Origin: Leisingera sp. ANG-M1
GTDB taxonomy: Bacteria > Pseudomonadota > Alphaproteobacteria > Rhodobacterales > Rhodobacteraceae
Reading direction: 5' to 3'
DNA length: 64,000 nt
NCBI RefSeq assembly: GCF_000813745.1
Contig: NZ_JWLC01000013.1
Span: 125,498 to 189,497, forward strand
In this document: piece by piece, positions 43,004-51,068 of the stretch
Numbering within the stretch: position 1 is the first letter of the stretch
How the letters are laid out: every line of letters starts with the position of its first letter
Program-made: the position numbers and the translations under genes
Notes under the pieces: model-generated
The model's database searches: none
The model's input: only the letters and a program-made list of their open reading frames with translations
Told to the model about the DNA's origin: nothing

Positions 43004-43393
43004 TCAGTTCTTGCCCAGGCTGGTGCGCAGGATGTTCAAGGAGGACTTATAGATCGCCATGGCACGCTTGTGCTGGCGCTCGGTCTCGACGCCTTTCAGC
43101 AGTTCGGTTTCGACGGAAACAGAATTGTCATTGGGGTCGCTGCCCGCATCGCTGGTGGTGACAGCCCAATCCATGCCGCTGCCGGCGGCGCCGTTCAAAT
43201 GGCTGCCGCGGGTTGCGATCATGCTGCTGGGGCGGGCGCCTGCTGCAAAGACTTCCTTGAAAGGCTTGATATCCTTGGCGTGGTAACCGGGCGTATCGGC
43301 ATTGGCGATATTCTGGGAAACCAATGCCTGGCGTTTGCCGGCATGCGCCGCCATGGAATAGGCAATTTTGAAGACGTTCAATTCTGTGAACAC
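43004..43393 (-). CDS. flgB: Flagellar proximal rod protein FlgB
   Basis: Rod subunit, first gene of the long minus-strand operon flgB-flgC-fliE-fliQ-flgF-flgG-flgA-flgH-fliL2. I prefer GTG 43391-43393 (VFTELNVFKIAYSM) because a GGGAG sequence lies about eight bases upstream and 129 residues fits FlgB; an ATG at 43420 is an alternative. Signature LVSQNIANADTPGYHAKDIK and C-terminal AMAIYKSSLNILRTSLG are clear. Divergent from fliI across 73 bases. Confidence 0.92.
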   Translation of the reverse strand: MFTELNVFKIAYSMAAHAGKRQALVSQNIANADTPGYHAKDIKPFKEVFAAGARPSSMIATRGSHLNGAAGSGMDWAVTTSDAGSDPNDNSVSVETELLKGVETERQHKRAMAIYKSSLNILRTSLGKN

Positions 43394-43466
43394 CAGGGCT
43401 TCTCCCTTGATCGATTTCAATCAAGGCTTAACCCCGATTCCTTTAGAAATTGTTTTCAGGACATCA

Positions 43467-44810
43467 ATGGAGGCCGCTGCGATGAAAGCAGAGCTGCAAG
43501 CACTGACCCGTCAAATAGCCGGAAAACGCCTGGCCACGAAGATGGGCAGAGTCACCGGTATCTCGGGCGGAGAGATCGAAATAGACGGTCTTGCGGCTTC
43601 CGCGCGGATCGGCGACAGGCTTATACTGCGCCGCGGCCCGCAGGATGAGCTGCACGGCGAAGTTCTGAAGATCAGCGGCAGCAACATAAGCATGCTGCCG
43701 GACAGGGCGCCGGATGGGGCCGCCATTGGCGATGCGGTGCTGCTGCACCCGTCTCCGGAGTTTTCTCCTAGTGATCATTGGGTTGGCCGGGTGATTGATC
43801 CTTTTGGCGAACCGCTGGACGGCCGCCCGCTTCTGCCGGGCCCTGCCGCGCGGGATCTGATGGCCGCACCGCCCAAAGCGGCCGGCCGGCGCGCGATGGG
43901 CGAGCGGCTTGCCACCGGGCAGGCAGTGCTGAACACGATTCTGCCGATTGTGCGCGGGCAACGGATTGGCCTGTTTGCCGGTTCCGGTGTGGGTAAGTCT
44001 TCGCTGCTGGCCAAGCTGGCGCAGGCGATGGAAGCCGACGTGGTGGTGATGGCCCTGATTGGCGAGCGCGGCCGGGAAGTGAATCACTTTGTCGAGCAGG
44101 TCCTGGGACCGGAGGGCATGCGGCGGGCCGTCGTTGTTGCAGCGACCTCCGATCAGTCGGCACTGGTCCGGCGCCGTTGTGCCTGGTCTGCAATGACCGT
44201 GGCCGAGCATTTCCGGGATCAGGGCAAGAACGTTCTGTTCCTGGCCGACTCGGTCACCCGTTTTGCCGAGGCCCACCGTGAAATCTCTGCCGCTTCCGGC
44301 GAAGCGCCGGCATTGCGCGGCTATCCGCCGTCGGTGACGCCGCTGATTACCGGCCTGTGCGAGCGGGCAGGCCCGGGCGGCGACGGGCAGGGCGACATTA
44401 CTGCGGTGTTCAGTGTCCTGGTGGCTGGTTCCGACATGGACGAGCCGATTGCGGATATTCTGCGCGGTGTTCTGGACGGCCATATCGTACTGAACCGGGA
44501 AATCGCTGAGCGCGGCCGGTTCCCGGCGATTGATGTCTCCCGTTCCGTCTCCCGGAGTCTTCCGGCCGCGGCCTCCGCCGACGAGAATGAAGCGATCAAG
44601 GATGTGCGCAAATTCCTGGGCGCCTACGAACAGTCGGAAGTGATGATCCGCGCGGGGCTTTACGCCGAAGGTAATGATGTGGTGCTGGATCAGGCTGTGC
44701 GTCTCTGGCCCGAGCTGGATGCGTTTTTCGGGCGCGAAGACCCGGACGGCATCACCAGCAGCTTTAACCGCCTGCTGTTGTTGCTGCGCCGGGCCAAAGC
44801 CGGGCGGTAA
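43467..44810 (+). CDS. fliI: Flagellar export ATPase FliI
   Basis: Cytoplasmic ATPase of the flagellar export apparatus, F1-beta-like. From ATG 43467 (AGGA five bases upstream) it has 447 residues; ATG 43482 with GGAGG upstream is nearly as good. Walker A GSGVGKS at 172-178, the ALIGERGREVNHFVEQVLG segment, Walker B NVLFLADSVTRFAEAHREI and the PGGDGQGDITAVFSVLVAG loop are all present. Monocistronic: divergent from flgB, with a strong terminator after it. FliH is encoded at 26.6 kb. Confidence 0.95.
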   Translation: MEAAAMKAELQALTRQIAGKRLATKMGRVTGISGGEIEIDGLAASARIGDRLILRRGPQDELHGEVLKISGSNISMLPDRAPDGAAIGDAVLLHPSPEFSPSDHWVGRVIDPFGEPLDGRPLLPGPAARDLMAAPPKAAGRRAMGERLATGQAVLNTILPIVRGQRIGLFAGSGVGKSSLLAKLAQAMEADVVVMALIGERGREVNHFVEQVLGPEGMRRAVVVAATSDQSALVRRRCAWSAMTVAEHFRDQGKNVLFLADSVTRFAEAHREISAASGEAPALRGYPPSVTPLITGLCERAGPGGDGQGDITAVFSVLVAGSDMDEPIADILRGVLDGHIVLNREIAERGRFPAIDVSRSVSRSLPAAASADENEAIKDVRKFLGAYEQSEVMIRAGLYAEGNDVVLDQAVRLWPELDAFFGREDPDGITSSFNRLLLLLRRAKAGR

Positions 44811-44838
44811 CGGCAGCGGAATGCGCCGCAAAAGCAAC

Positions 44839-44872
44839 AGGAGCTTTCAGTGTTTGCTGAAAGCTCCTTTCT
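44839..44872. terminator. Terminator between convergent fliI and the DUF1217 gene
   Basis: AGGAGCTTTCAG (44839-44850) pairs over 12 bp with CTGAAAGCTCCT (44857-44868), loop TGTTTG, followed by TTCT on the plus strand. Confidence 0.85.
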
Positions 44873-44883
44873 GTTTGGGATGA

Positions 44884-45675
44884 TCAGCCTTGCAGCAGGA
44901 GCAGCGCGGTTGAACCCGATGATATGCTTGAGTCAAACTGGCTGATCTCGGACATAGCCAGATACCTGGTGATCAGCTTGTCCATTTGTTCGGGGTCGGA
45001 AAAACCCGACAGATCATCAGACCCAAACACTGCATTTGCCCGGTCCTTGAACGCAGTGAGCTGCTGATCGATGTCAATCTGGCCGATGCTTGATGGCAGA
45101 TTCAGCGACAGCTCGAACATTTCCCGCAAGGCGGGCTGCGCCATGACATTGAACCATTGGGTGTCCACCGAAGTGTCATCGCCCGCTACGGCCGCCAGTT
45201 CGCGTTCGGCAAACATGGCTGTCCGCATGGCGGGATCCTGCTCGCCGACGGCTGTCTCGAAAGCTTGCACCTGGTTTGCGGAAACCAGCTCGGTCATGGC
45301 CTGAAGGTCGCCGGTTTTCAGAGACTGGCCAGGGCCGAACCCGAATGCGTCGCTCAGCTGCACGTATCTGGCATCGTCCATGCGGTTGGCCAAGGCATCG
45401 TCTGCCTCCGTGCCCTCTTGCAGGATACGCTCCAGGAAAGCTTTCTTGTAGCTGTCCTCCTCCAGGCCGAAGGCACCGAGAGCGACATCTAGCAGGCGGG
45501 GATCTGAAATCAGATCCGCGGCGCTTTTCACATTTCCGATGTTTTCCAGAAAGTAATCGGATTCGCGTTGCAGCACGGCGTCTTGGGTAAAGACTTCGAA
45601 CTGCTTGTCATATGTGGCCTGAAGGAAGTTCCAGCCCGCAATTCCTGTGGAAGGCAGGAGGGGCTGGAAGCTCAT
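44884..45675 (-). CDS. DUF1217 flagellar-cluster protein
   Basis: 263-residue, mostly helical protein of the DUF1217 family found in alphaproteobacterial flagellar clusters. Visible features are SFQPLLPSTGIAGWNFLQAT at the N-terminus, a repeated RESDYFLENIGNVKSAADLI-type segment and FGFGPGQSLKTGD. No signal peptide or membrane helix. Overlaps the flbT stop by four bases, so it is cotranscribed with flaF and flbT. Biochemical function unknown; its link to flagellin control genes suggests a role in filament production or export. Confidence 0.8.
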   Translation of the reverse strand: MSFQPLLPSTGIAGWNFLQATYDKQFEVFTQDAVLQRESDYFLENIGNVKSAADLISDPRLLDVALGAFGLEEDSYKKAFLERILQEGTEADDALANRMDDARYVQLSDAFGFGPGQSLKTGDLQAMTELVSANQVQAFETAVGEQDPAMRTAMFAERELAAVAGDDTSVDTQWFNVMAQPALREMFELSLNLPSSIGQIDIDQQLTAFKDRANAVFGSDDLSGFSDPEQMDKLITRYLAMSEISQFDSSISSGSTALLLLQG

Positions 45676-46076
45676 GACGGCCTGACTGCAAACAGCCGGT
45701 CTTCCCGCGGCAGCAAGGTGCGCAGCGCCTTGAGGCAGCGGTAGTGGTTGTTGCCGATCAGCGCGTCGGTTGCCTCAGCAATCGAGGCCCGGCTGTCAGG
45801 GTCGGTGAAGACCTGGCTCAGTTCCTCGATCCGGCGCAGCATCGGCAAACGCTCTTCTTCGGGATCGGCATCGCCGGACAGGATCAGCTGTGCTGCATAG
45901 CACACCCGGCGCACCGGTGTATTGGCTTCTTCCGGGTGGATTGCATCGCGCAAGCGCAGGATGTTTGCATCCGGGGTGACAATGGACAGGCGGCTGCGGC
46001 GGTCGCCGTTTTCAATCACCGCGCCATTCACAAGGACACGCTCCTTGGGGGCAAGTTTCAGGACAAGTCCGCTCAT
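45672..46076 (-). CDS. flbT: Flagellin expression regulator FlbT
   Basis: In Caulobacter FlbT binds flagellin mRNA leaders and limits translation until the hook is finished. 134 residues with LKLAPKERVLVNGAVIENGD, RCLKALRTLLPREDRLFAV and acidic/basic helical centre, matching FlbT. Located two bases after flaF and downstream of fliC, whose 5' leader has hairpins that could be its target. Confidence 0.92.
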   Translation of the reverse strand: MSGLVLKLAPKERVLVNGAVIENGDRRSRLSIVTPDANILRLRDAIHPEEANTPVRRVCYAAQLILSGDADPEEERLPMLRRIEELSQVFTDPDSRASIAEATDALIGNNHYRCLKALRTLLPREDRLFAVRPS

Positions 46077-46078
46077 AT

Positions 46079-46450
46079 TCAGGAAGCTCCGCTGCGGAGG
46101 CCACGCATGATGGCCGTATTGATTTCCACCAGCGGCCGGATGTTGGCCTCGCGCTGAAGCACTTTGCTGGTGTGCTGTCTCGTGAATTCCGCCAGTTCGA
46201 AGAGGTTCTGCTTGAGATCGTTCGGCAGGGGGTTGCCTTTGGAAGCGAGATCTGCCGTGAAAATCGTCCAGAGTTTGCGGTTGTCGTTCAACGCTGCTGC
46301 AAGTTCACTGAATTCATCGCGGCCGTTTTGCGCCGCCGTGATCAGCCGGCGGGTAACGCGGGCGACCACTTCATATTCGAAATTCTTAGCTGTCCGGGTC
46401 GGGGCCTTTGCCGCCGAATAGGCACTCTTCGCCTTCAGAAGGGCATTCAC
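46079..46450 (-). CDS. flaF: Flagellin biosynthesis regulator FlaF
   Basis: FlaF promotes flagellin synthesis or secretion in alphaproteobacteria, opposing FlbT. 123 residues, all helical, with the family segments AYSAAKAPTRTAKNFEYEVVARVTRRLI (in parts), LAAALNDNRKLWTIFTADLA and LNTAIMRG-like end. It lies 78 bases after fliC with a GC hairpin between, and two bases before flbT. Confidence 0.93.
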   Translation of the reverse strand: MNALLKAKSAYSAAKAPTRTAKNFEYEVVARVTRRLITAAQNGRDEFSELAAALNDNRKLWTIFTADLASKGNPLPNDLKQNLFELAEFTRQHTSKVLQREANIRPLVEINTAIMRGLRSGAS

Positions 46451-46496
46451 GTGTTTTCCTAACGTATTATTCTTCAGGTTCTCTGAGAGGGGAAGG

Positions 46497-46519
46497 CCGG
46501 GGCGCTAAGCGCGCCCCGG
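46497..46519 (-). terminator. GC-rich hairpin after fliC
   Basis: CCGGGGCGC (46497-46505) pairs with GCGCCCCGG (46511-46519), 9 bp, between fliC and flaF. On the minus strand it is followed by CCTTCCCC rather than a T-run, so partial termination or mRNA 3' protection giving more flagellin than FlaF/FlbT is likely. Confidence 0.55.
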
Positions 46520-46528
46520 TTCAGGCTG

Positions 46529-47341
46529 TTAACGGAACAGCTGCTGCAAGGTCGATGGCGCCGAGTTGGCGATGGTCAGCGACTGCACTGCCAGCTGCTG
46601 CTGGGTCTGCAGGGCTTTCAACCGGGCCGACGCTTCTTCCATGTTGGTGTCGGTCATGGTGCTGACACCGGACTTCAGCGAGTCGGTCAGTTTCGACACG
46701 AAGTCGTTCTGGTCGCTCAGGCGGCTGCTGTCCGCACCCAGCTGTGCTGCCGAGTCGATGGCGAATGCGAGCATCGCTTCGATTTCCGACAGAACGGTGG
46801 TTGCGTTAGTGTTGGTGAGCGCCGGGATGCTCGTCGTGTCCATGTTGGCACCGGTGTCGATCGCGGTCACCGTGATGGTGTCGCTGCCGTCCAGGCGCAG
46901 GCCGCCCAGAACGTCCAGCTGCGGAGTGACGCTGTTGTCGAGCAGGTTTGCGCCGTTGAAGGTGGCGGAACCGATGATCGAATTGATCTGGTCACGTTTT
47001 TTGTCCAGGTCGGCCTCGATCTTGTCGTGGTCCACGTTCTGGGAAACACCTGCAACGGTCAGCTCGCGCATCTCTTTCAGGGTTTCAACGATCTGTTCCA
47101 TACCGGAGGAAGCAACCGCAACCGTGGCTTCACCAAAGTCCAGGGCGTCGGAGACGGACTGATACGCCTGAATGTCCGATTCCATGGATTTGGAGATGGC
47201 CCAGACAGCGGAGTTGTCCTTCGCCATGCCGACCTCTTTACCGGTCGAGATCTGGTTCTGGGTTTCTTCCAGGTTGTTGTTCACAGACTTCAGGGTCTGC
47301 AGAGCAACCATTGCGCCATTGTTTGTCAGAATGCTGGTCAT
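46529..47341 (-). CDS. fliC: Flagellin
   Basis: Filament subunit exported by the flagellar system. 270 residues, a short flagellin with the D0/D1 helices and little variable domain. The N-terminus is TSILTNNGAMVALQTLKSVN, with a QISTGKEVGMAKDN motif near residue 30-44; the C-terminus is ARLKALQTQQQLAVQSLTIA then STLQQLFR. Ribosome site AAGGA seven bases upstream of the ATG. Only one flagellin gene is in the window. A long, structured leader and a CtrA-like box precede it. Confidence 0.96.
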   Translation of the reverse strand: MTSILTNNGAMVALQTLKSVNNNLEETQNQISTGKEVGMAKDNSAVWAISKSMESDIQAYQSVSDALDFGEATVAVASSGMEQIVETLKEMRELTVAGVSQNVDHDKIEADLDKKRDQINSIIGSATFNGANLLDNSVTPQLDVLGGLRLDGSDTITVTAIDTGANMDTTSIPALTNTNATTVLSEIEAMLAFAIDSAAQLGADSSRLSDQNDFVSKLTDSLKSGVSTMTDTNMEEASARLKALQTQQQLAVQSLTIANSAPSTLQQLFR

Positions 47342-47360
47342 AGCTTTTTCCTTTAGCTGC

Positions 47361-47400
47361 GGGGCGCTTTGGCCCCAATCTTGTTTGCCCTAGGGGCGTT
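47361..47400 (-). promoter_or_regulatory. Structured 5' leader of flagellin mRNA
   Basis: GGGGC/GCCCC (47361-47365 with 47372-47376) forms a small hairpin 20 bases from the fliC start, and a CCCTAGGG palindrome lies at 47388-47395. In other alphaproteobacteria FlbT acts on such leaders; flbT is in the same transcription unit here. Confidence 0.4.
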
Positions 47401-47487
47401 GTTTGACGTCTTTCTGACTGTGCGTTCCACCGTCCGGTTTCCGCGCCACCCCGTCTGAGGTGCAAGGCGACATTGGCGCAGGAGTTG

Positions 47488-47502
47488 CTAAGGGAGTGCT
47501 AA
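47488..47502 (-). promoter_or_regulatory. CtrA-like box upstream of fliC
   Basis: On the minus strand TTAG (47499-47502), 7 bases, TTAG (47488-47491), with two mismatches to TTAA-N7-TTAA. It is about 147 bases before the start codon, implying a long leader. Confidence 0.45.
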
Positions 47503-47542
47503 TGCGGGGATTTGGTTTTTTAGAATTTTCCCAAAATTGCAT

Positions 47543-47902
47543 TCAGGCCCGCTTTTCCAGCCGGGTGGCGCTGCGGGTGCCAAAACGGGTCCTGCGCCCG
47601 GCCTGGTCGTAAACGTCCAATCCCCTGCGGATACGGCGCAATTCAGCCATGCGGGCGGCAACGGCGCGGATCCCCTCCATGGCGCTGTCCAAAAGCTCCT
47701 GGTTGCGCGAAACCTTGGTATGCACTTGGGTCAGGGACTCGCGCTCAAGTTCGGTTACGGCGTTCAATTTGCCGATTGCCTTCTCTTTCTTGGCCAGAAG
47801 CTCTTCCAGTTTGGCAAGGTCGCCTGCCATCAGTGCGGCGCGCTCACGGTCGAGAATCTGGTCAAGCTCGTCGATGAGCTGCTGGGGTTTGGGGTCACTC
47901 AC
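47543..47902 (-). CDS. FlgN-like flagellar chaperone candidate
   Basis: 119 residues, helical with a coiled-coil core (about 8-80: LIDELDQILDRERAALMAGD, LAKLEELLAKKEKAIGKLN) and a basic C-terminus rich in Arg. This is the layout of FlgN, the export chaperone for FlgK and FlgL. Overlaps the rod-binding protein gene by eight bases. Sequence conservation in FlgN is low, so the call rests on architecture and location. Confidence 0.7.
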   Translation of the reverse strand: MSDPKPQQLIDELDQILDRERAALMAGDLAKLEELLAKKEKAIGKLNAVTELERESLTQVHTKVSRNQELLDSAMEGIRAVAARMAELRRIRRGLDVYDQAGRRTRFGTRSATRLEKRA

Positions 47903-48188
47903 CTTGGGTCTCCTTCAATGCGTGGTAAAGTGATTCGGCCAGGCCGATGCCGCCGGAGCGGGCAATCTGTGTGGCCTGTTCGCGGATCAGAAAACTGGAA
48001 AACTGCTCTTCGCCGGCACCGCCACCAAGGCCTTCGCGGGCTTCGCCGAGGCCCGCGGATTTCAGCATTTGCGCAAGAAAGGAGGCTTCCAGTTCAATTG
48101 CGGCCTCGCGCAGCGGATCGCTGGCTGCGGGCCGCACCGGGGTGATTGCAGACGGTGTCTGAATCGGTACTGGCAGTAGATCTGGCAT
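47895..48188 (-). CDS. Rod-binding protein (FlgJ N-terminal domain only)
   Basis: 97 residues matching the rod-binding N-terminal part of FlgJ: LREAAIELEASFLAQMLKSA, then EEQFSSFLIREQATQIARSGG and GLAESLYHAL. The C-terminal muramidase domain of gammaproteobacterial FlgJ is absent, as usual in alphaproteobacteria. A separate lytic enzyme would have to open peptidoglycan for the rod. First gene of a two-gene unit with the FlgN-like gene, divergent from fliK. Confidence 0.85.
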   Translation of the reverse strand: MPDLLPVPIQTPSAITPVRPAASDPLREAAIELEASFLAQMLKSAGLGEAREGLGGGAGEEQFSSFLIREQATQIARSGGIGLAESLYHALKETQGE

Positions 48189-48251
48189 ATCCGGTTCTCC
48201 GGTTTGAAAATTCGAATTCCATCGATTTTTCCAAGACTGCGCCGGAACCGG

Positions 48252-48267
48252 TTAAAATTGCCGTAAC
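48252..48267 (+). promoter_or_regulatory. CtrA-like box between flgJ-like and fliK-like genes
   Basis: TTAA (48252-48255), 7 bases, GTAAC (48263-48267): one mismatch to TTAA-N7-TTAAC. It lies 51 bases before the fliK-like start and 64 bases from the divergent flgJ-like start. Confidence 0.5.
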
Positions 48268-48318
48268 CGGTTTTGAGTAAGCCTGTCCGGGTCGAGATAG
48301 AATATCCGGAAGACGATC

Positions 48319-50337
48319 ATGATTATGAATTCGATCCTTGCCCCCGAGGCAGGCACTGTTGGGAAAACACCGCCTGCAACGATGGGTTCGTCAAAAAAAT
48401 CATCTAATTCCAGTACTTTTGCGGACGAAGTGTCCAGGCAGTCCAGCCTTGAAAAGGCCGAATTGGACGCACGAACCGGCAAGAGAGAATCAGTCGCGGA
48501 TGGGGAAACCGGATCGGATCCTGCTGCGGGCAAGGGTTCGGCTGATTCCGCCCCGGCGCCTCACCGTGCTTCAGATTCAGATCCTAAAGGGACGGATGTT
48601 CAGGCACCGGTGATCGCAAATGAACAGGCCGCTGGTTTGAGTGAAACAGCGGCAAATGCGGAGCCCGGCAATGGGGAAGCTGATTCTGGGAAAGCAAATC
48701 TGACAGCAAGCAGCGGGAACCCCGGGCTTGCTCTGATGGATCCCGGGGCGGATCGCGCAGCAGAAACCCCTGGTGCTCAGCCTGCAGGGGCTGCAGGTAC
48801 AAAGGAGCGTGGTGAAGCGAAAGCGCAAGGTCTGCCGGAAAAACCGGCAGATGCCGCAACCGCAAAGCCGGGTGAAACGGGAGTGCCGGTGCGGGGAACG
48901 CAGGCGGCCGATCCGGATACAGCCCAGCAGGGCACGGCCTCTCCCCGGACGGGTACCGAGGCGGCCGGGGCGGACGGGAAGCGCGCAGGATCCGGGGCTG
49001 GCGCCGCAGATCCTGCGCTGGACAGCCCGGCAGAATCAGTGCGCCAGGGGCATGTAGCTGAAACATCAGCAGGCCGGCCGGCTGAACCTGCCGGCGGCGA
49101 ACGCCAGGCAGGGATGGCGGCAGCAGGACACCCGGGTCAAGCGGGCGCGGCCCGCCAGGCGCCTGCCGCCAATCCGGCAGGAAAACAAGATACTGCCACG
49201 CCCGTTGAAACAGCGGTTAAAGCTGCCGCTTCCTCGTCTTCCAGCCCGGCAGCTGCGGAGAGGGTTTCAGCAAGCCAGCAGGGAGTGCAGCCGGAAGCGG
49301 GCGAGCTTGCCACGAAAGAAGGCAGGGGCAATGTTTCCGGCCGGGTATCTGCAGGTTTGAACACTGACACGCTGCCAGCCAGCCAGTCAGGCGTTGCCGC
49401 TAATGGGAAACAGCCGCCGCAGCAGTTGTCCCCGCTACAGGCGGAGCAGCAGACAGCGGAACCTGAACCGGAAGTGTCTCAGACCGCTGCTCTGCAATCT
49501 AACAAAGCCGGGTTGAACGCGGCTCCTGCCGCACAAGGAGGGGTACAGGCCTTTGCCGCCGGTCAAGGCATGAACGGCAGCAGTCAACGGGCAAACGCAG
49601 CCGCTGTTGCCGGGTCCGGGGCTGCAGCTGAAGAAGCGGCAGAAGAGGCTGAAGCCAGCGCTGCTGCTGATCGGCTGGTTTCCAAATCCGTTAAACGCGG
49701 AGACTTCCGCGCGGCCCCTGCCAATCAGCCCTCCGCGGCAGTGCAAATGGCGGCGGCATCCGCGCAATTGCGTCCGCCGGGCGGCGTGACCGCGGTAAAT
49801 TCGGAAAGCGACCTGCTGGGCGGATCCGGGGAAACTCTATCCGGCGTGCTTGGCCTTTCTGGCGATGCACCCGGGCTGACACAGCTTTTGGCCGAGGCAT
49901 CTTTTGGCACAGGGACCGTCCATCGCCCGGAAACACCGCGCATGATCGCGGCCCAGATGGCTGAGGCTTTTGCCGCCAAGGGGGAGCAGAAGGTGGAAAT
50001 TTCGCTGAACCCGCAAGAGCTGGGTCAGGTGAAAATGCGTGTCATGGCCAGCGAATCGGGCATCACGATGGTGATTCACACCGAACGCCCGGAAACCGGC
50101 GATCTGATGCGCCGCCACATCCATGAACTGGCAGAGGAATTCCGCCGCATGGGCTATGAAGACATTTCTTTTGAATTCAGCGGCGGCCAGGCGGGCGGCG
50201 GCCATGCCGGCCAGGAACCGGACGGCGGCGCGGCGCAGTCCGGCAGTGCGGCACGCGGCTCGGATACCGCTGAAGCTCAAGAACCAGCAACGCAAAATCT
50301 CCGGCTGGGGAACTCCGGCGTGGATATGAGGGTTTGA
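48319..50337 (+). CDS. fliK: Flagellar hook-length control protein FliK-like
   Basis: Molecular ruler and export-switch protein. 672 residues, of which about the first 500 are low-complexity (Ala, Gly, Gln, Pro, Glu, Ser), as expected for the disordered ruler part. The C-terminal Flg_hook domain (about 535-630) has KVEISLNPQELGQVKMRVMA and ITMVIHTERPETGDLMRRHI. Followed four bases later by flgD. Gene identity rests on the C-terminal domain; the N-terminal part has no recognisable homology. Confidence 0.88.
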   Translation: MIMNSILAPEAGTVGKTPPATMGSSKKSSNSSTFADEVSRQSSLEKAELDARTGKRESVADGETGSDPAAGKGSADSAPAPHRASDSDPKGTDVQAPVIANEQAAGLSETAANAEPGNGEADSGKANLTASSGNPGLALMDPGADRAAETPGAQPAGAAGTKERGEAKAQGLPEKPADAATAKPGETGVPVRGTQAADPDTAQQGTASPRTGTEAAGADGKRAGSGAGAADPALDSPAESVRQGHVAETSAGRPAEPAGGERQAGMAAAGHPGQAGAARQAPAANPAGKQDTATPVETAVKAAASSSSSPAAAERVSASQQGVQPEAGELATKEGRGNVSGRVSAGLNTDTLPASQSGVAANGKQPPQQLSPLQAEQQTAEPEPEVSQTAALQSNKAGLNAAPAAQGGVQAFAAGQGMNGSSQRANAAAVAGSGAAAEEAAEEAEASAAADRLVSKSVKRGDFRAAPANQPSAAVQMAAASAQLRPPGGVTAVNSESDLLGGSGETLSGVLGLSGDAPGLTQLLAEASFGTGTVHRPETPRMIAAQMAEAFAAKGEQKVEISLNPQELGQVKMRVMASESGITMVIHTERPETGDLMRRHIHELAEEFRRMGYEDISFEFSGGQAGGGHAGQEPDGGAAQSGSAARGSDTAEAQEPATQNLRLGNSGVDMRV

Positions 50338-50341
50338 TCAC

Positions 50342-51016
50342 ATGACAACACCAATTACTTCCGGAGGCAGCACTGCCGGGCAGCCACTGCCGCAGGCGTC
50401 CTCACAGCAAACCGCAGGCCTGACCTCGGATTTTGAGACCTTCATCAGAATGCTGACGGCACAGGCGACGAATCAGGACCCGCTGGAACCGTTGGACTCG
50501 ACGGAATATGCCGCACAGCTAGCGCAGTTCTCGATGGTAGAGCAGCAAACCAAGAGCAACACGCTTCTGGAAGGCCTGCAAGCGCAGCTTGGCCTCGCCA
50601 ATATGGCTGCTCTGTCCGGCTGGGTCGGAATGGAGGCCCGGGCAGTTGCGCCAGGCTACTTTGATGGCAGCAGCAGTATCACTATTGCACCAAATCCTGC
50701 GGCGGCTGCCGAGGCCGTGACCCTGGTGGTGCAGGATGAAAATGGCTCCGAAGTGCAGCGCATCAGCCTGCCGGTTTCAGCCGAACCTTACGAATGGAAT
50801 GGCCTCGATGACGACGGCAACCCGTTTGAAAAGGGTGAATACGCCTTTGTGGTCGAAAGCAGAAAGGGTGACGAGGTTCTGCTCGAGGAATATGCCGAGA
50901 TTTACTTCAAAGTGAACGAGACCCGCATGCAGGGCGGCGAAGTGGGGCTGATTACCGAAGGCGGTTCAGTTGTGCTGGCCTCCGCTGTCAGCGCGCTGCG
51001 CGACCCAGGCGCCTGA
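50342..51016 (+). CDS. flgD: Flagellar hook-capping (scaffold) protein FlgD
   Basis: Caps the growing hook. 224 residues: N-terminal signature FETFIRMLTAQATNQDPLEP and LDSTEYAAQLAQFSMVEQQT, then a Tudor/Fn3-like domain with YEWNGLDDDGNPFEKGEYAF, and TEGGSVVLASAVSALRDPG at the end. Last gene of the flagellar cluster on this side. Confidence 0.95.
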   Translation: MTTPITSGGSTAGQPLPQASSQQTAGLTSDFETFIRMLTAQATNQDPLEPLDSTEYAAQLAQFSMVEQQTKSNTLLEGLQAQLGLANMAALSGWVGMEARAVAPGYFDGSSSITIAPNPAAAAEAVTLVVQDENGSEVQRISLPVSAEPYEWNGLDDDGNPFEKGEYAFVVESRKGDEVLLEEYAEIYFKVNETRMQGGEVGLITEGGSVVLASAVSALRDPGA

Positions 51017-51068
51017 CCGGACGGTATGCGCAGGCGGAAAAACTGTCTAAGAACAGGGCGGCATAACT

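Noticed and set aside
43428-43446. CtrA box between flgB and fliI
   Set aside because: TTAAC and TTAG are present, but the spacing is 11 bases, not 7.
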